A DNA stretch of 12,409 nt from CAKZML01 sp041571575. Its GTDB lineage: Bacteria; Pseudomonadota; Gammaproteobacteria; Steroidobacterales; BM003. The stretch lies in the NCBI GenBank assembly GCA_041571575.1, contig JBFFTZ010000046.1, forward strand, positions 1-12,409, given 5' to 3'. The notes beneath the pieces were generated by a model. That model made no database searches. It was not told the DNA's origin and saw only the letters and a program-made list of their open reading frames with translations. The position numbers were made by a program, and so were the translations under genes. Shown piece by piece: positions 12,297 through 12,409 of this stretch (position 1 is its first letter; the number at the start of each line of letters is the position of its first letter).

Positions 12297-12409
12297 GGCC
12301 GTTCACTGGGGTTTTCATCCCCAATCCGCTTGAAAGTTGTTACAATGCCGTGCCTGATTTGGGCGGGAATCCACTTATACTGCCAGCGCTAAATGATATT
12401 TCCGTCGAT
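12297..12409 (+). other. Non-coding right edge of the window
   Basis: A short 5-bp hairpin (TGGGG at 12307-12311 with CCCCA at 12319-12323) follows the epimerase stop but lacks a U-run, so it is a poor terminator. TACAAT preceded by TG-T (12338-12346) and TATACT (12376-12381) are isolated -10-like hexamers without a -35 at normal spacing. They may belong to a promoter of the next gene, which lies outside the window. Confidence 0.3.

Noticed and set aside
12330..12346. Sigma-70 promoter TTGAAA / TACAAT
   Set aside because: The two hexamers are only 5 nt apart, far from the 16-18 nt needed.

Overview
The window (12,409 bp, GC-rich, densely coded) looks like a chromosomal segment of a gammaproteobacterium. 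The main evidence is gene order. fabI, mltD, gloB, a YafS-type methyltransferase, rnhA, dnaQ and nhaB follow an order that, from memory, resembles the fabI...mltD-gloB-methyltransferase-rnhA-dnaQ...nhaB block of Pseudomonas and relatives. No database search was possible, so genus and species are left open. The window has no rRNA, tRNA, CRISPR array, intact transposase or integrase.

Layout. (1) Positions 1-248: short repeats and a bidirectional terminator downstream of fabI. (2) 249-1040, minus strand: fabI (enoyl-ACP reductase). (3) 1041-1634: a gene-free stretch with the fabI leader and further copies of the same repeats in inverted orientation. (4) 1635-4099, minus strand: gloB followed by mltD, joined by an ATGA stop/start overlap. 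(5) 4100-4439: divergent intergenic region with a 16-bp inverted repeat. (6) 4440-5595, plus strand: methyltransferase and rnhA, overlapping by 8 nt. (7) 5596-7545: an apparent insertion between rnhA and dnaQ. It holds a 388-aa AlbA_2/Schlafen-fold protein, an AT-rich non-coding stretch and a small two-helix membrane protein. (8) 7546-9883, plus strand: dnaQ and nhaB, closed by a strong terminator at 9897-9936. (9) 9993-12296, plus strand: a nucleotide-sugar pair (TviB-type UDP-HexNAc 6-dehydrogenase and a CapI-type UDP-uronate 4-epimerase), probably the first visible genes of a surface-polysaccharide locus running off the right edge.

Most genes are housekeeping: fatty-acid elongation, peptidoglycan turnover, methylglyoxal detoxification, RNA/DNA hybrid removal, replication proofreading and Na+/H+ exchange. 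The two accessory parts are the insertion between rnhA and dnaQ and the polysaccharide pair. The most unusual non-coding structure is a family of two short motifs on both sides of fabI. One is a GGTGACAGTTACC-type near-palindrome and the other an ATTAGGGACAGGCACC motif in tandem pairs. They form a MITE-like element with perfect 13-bp terminal inverted repeats at 17-185. I see no clear undescribed multi-gene system. The best candidates for follow-up are the repeat family and the AlbA_2 protein.
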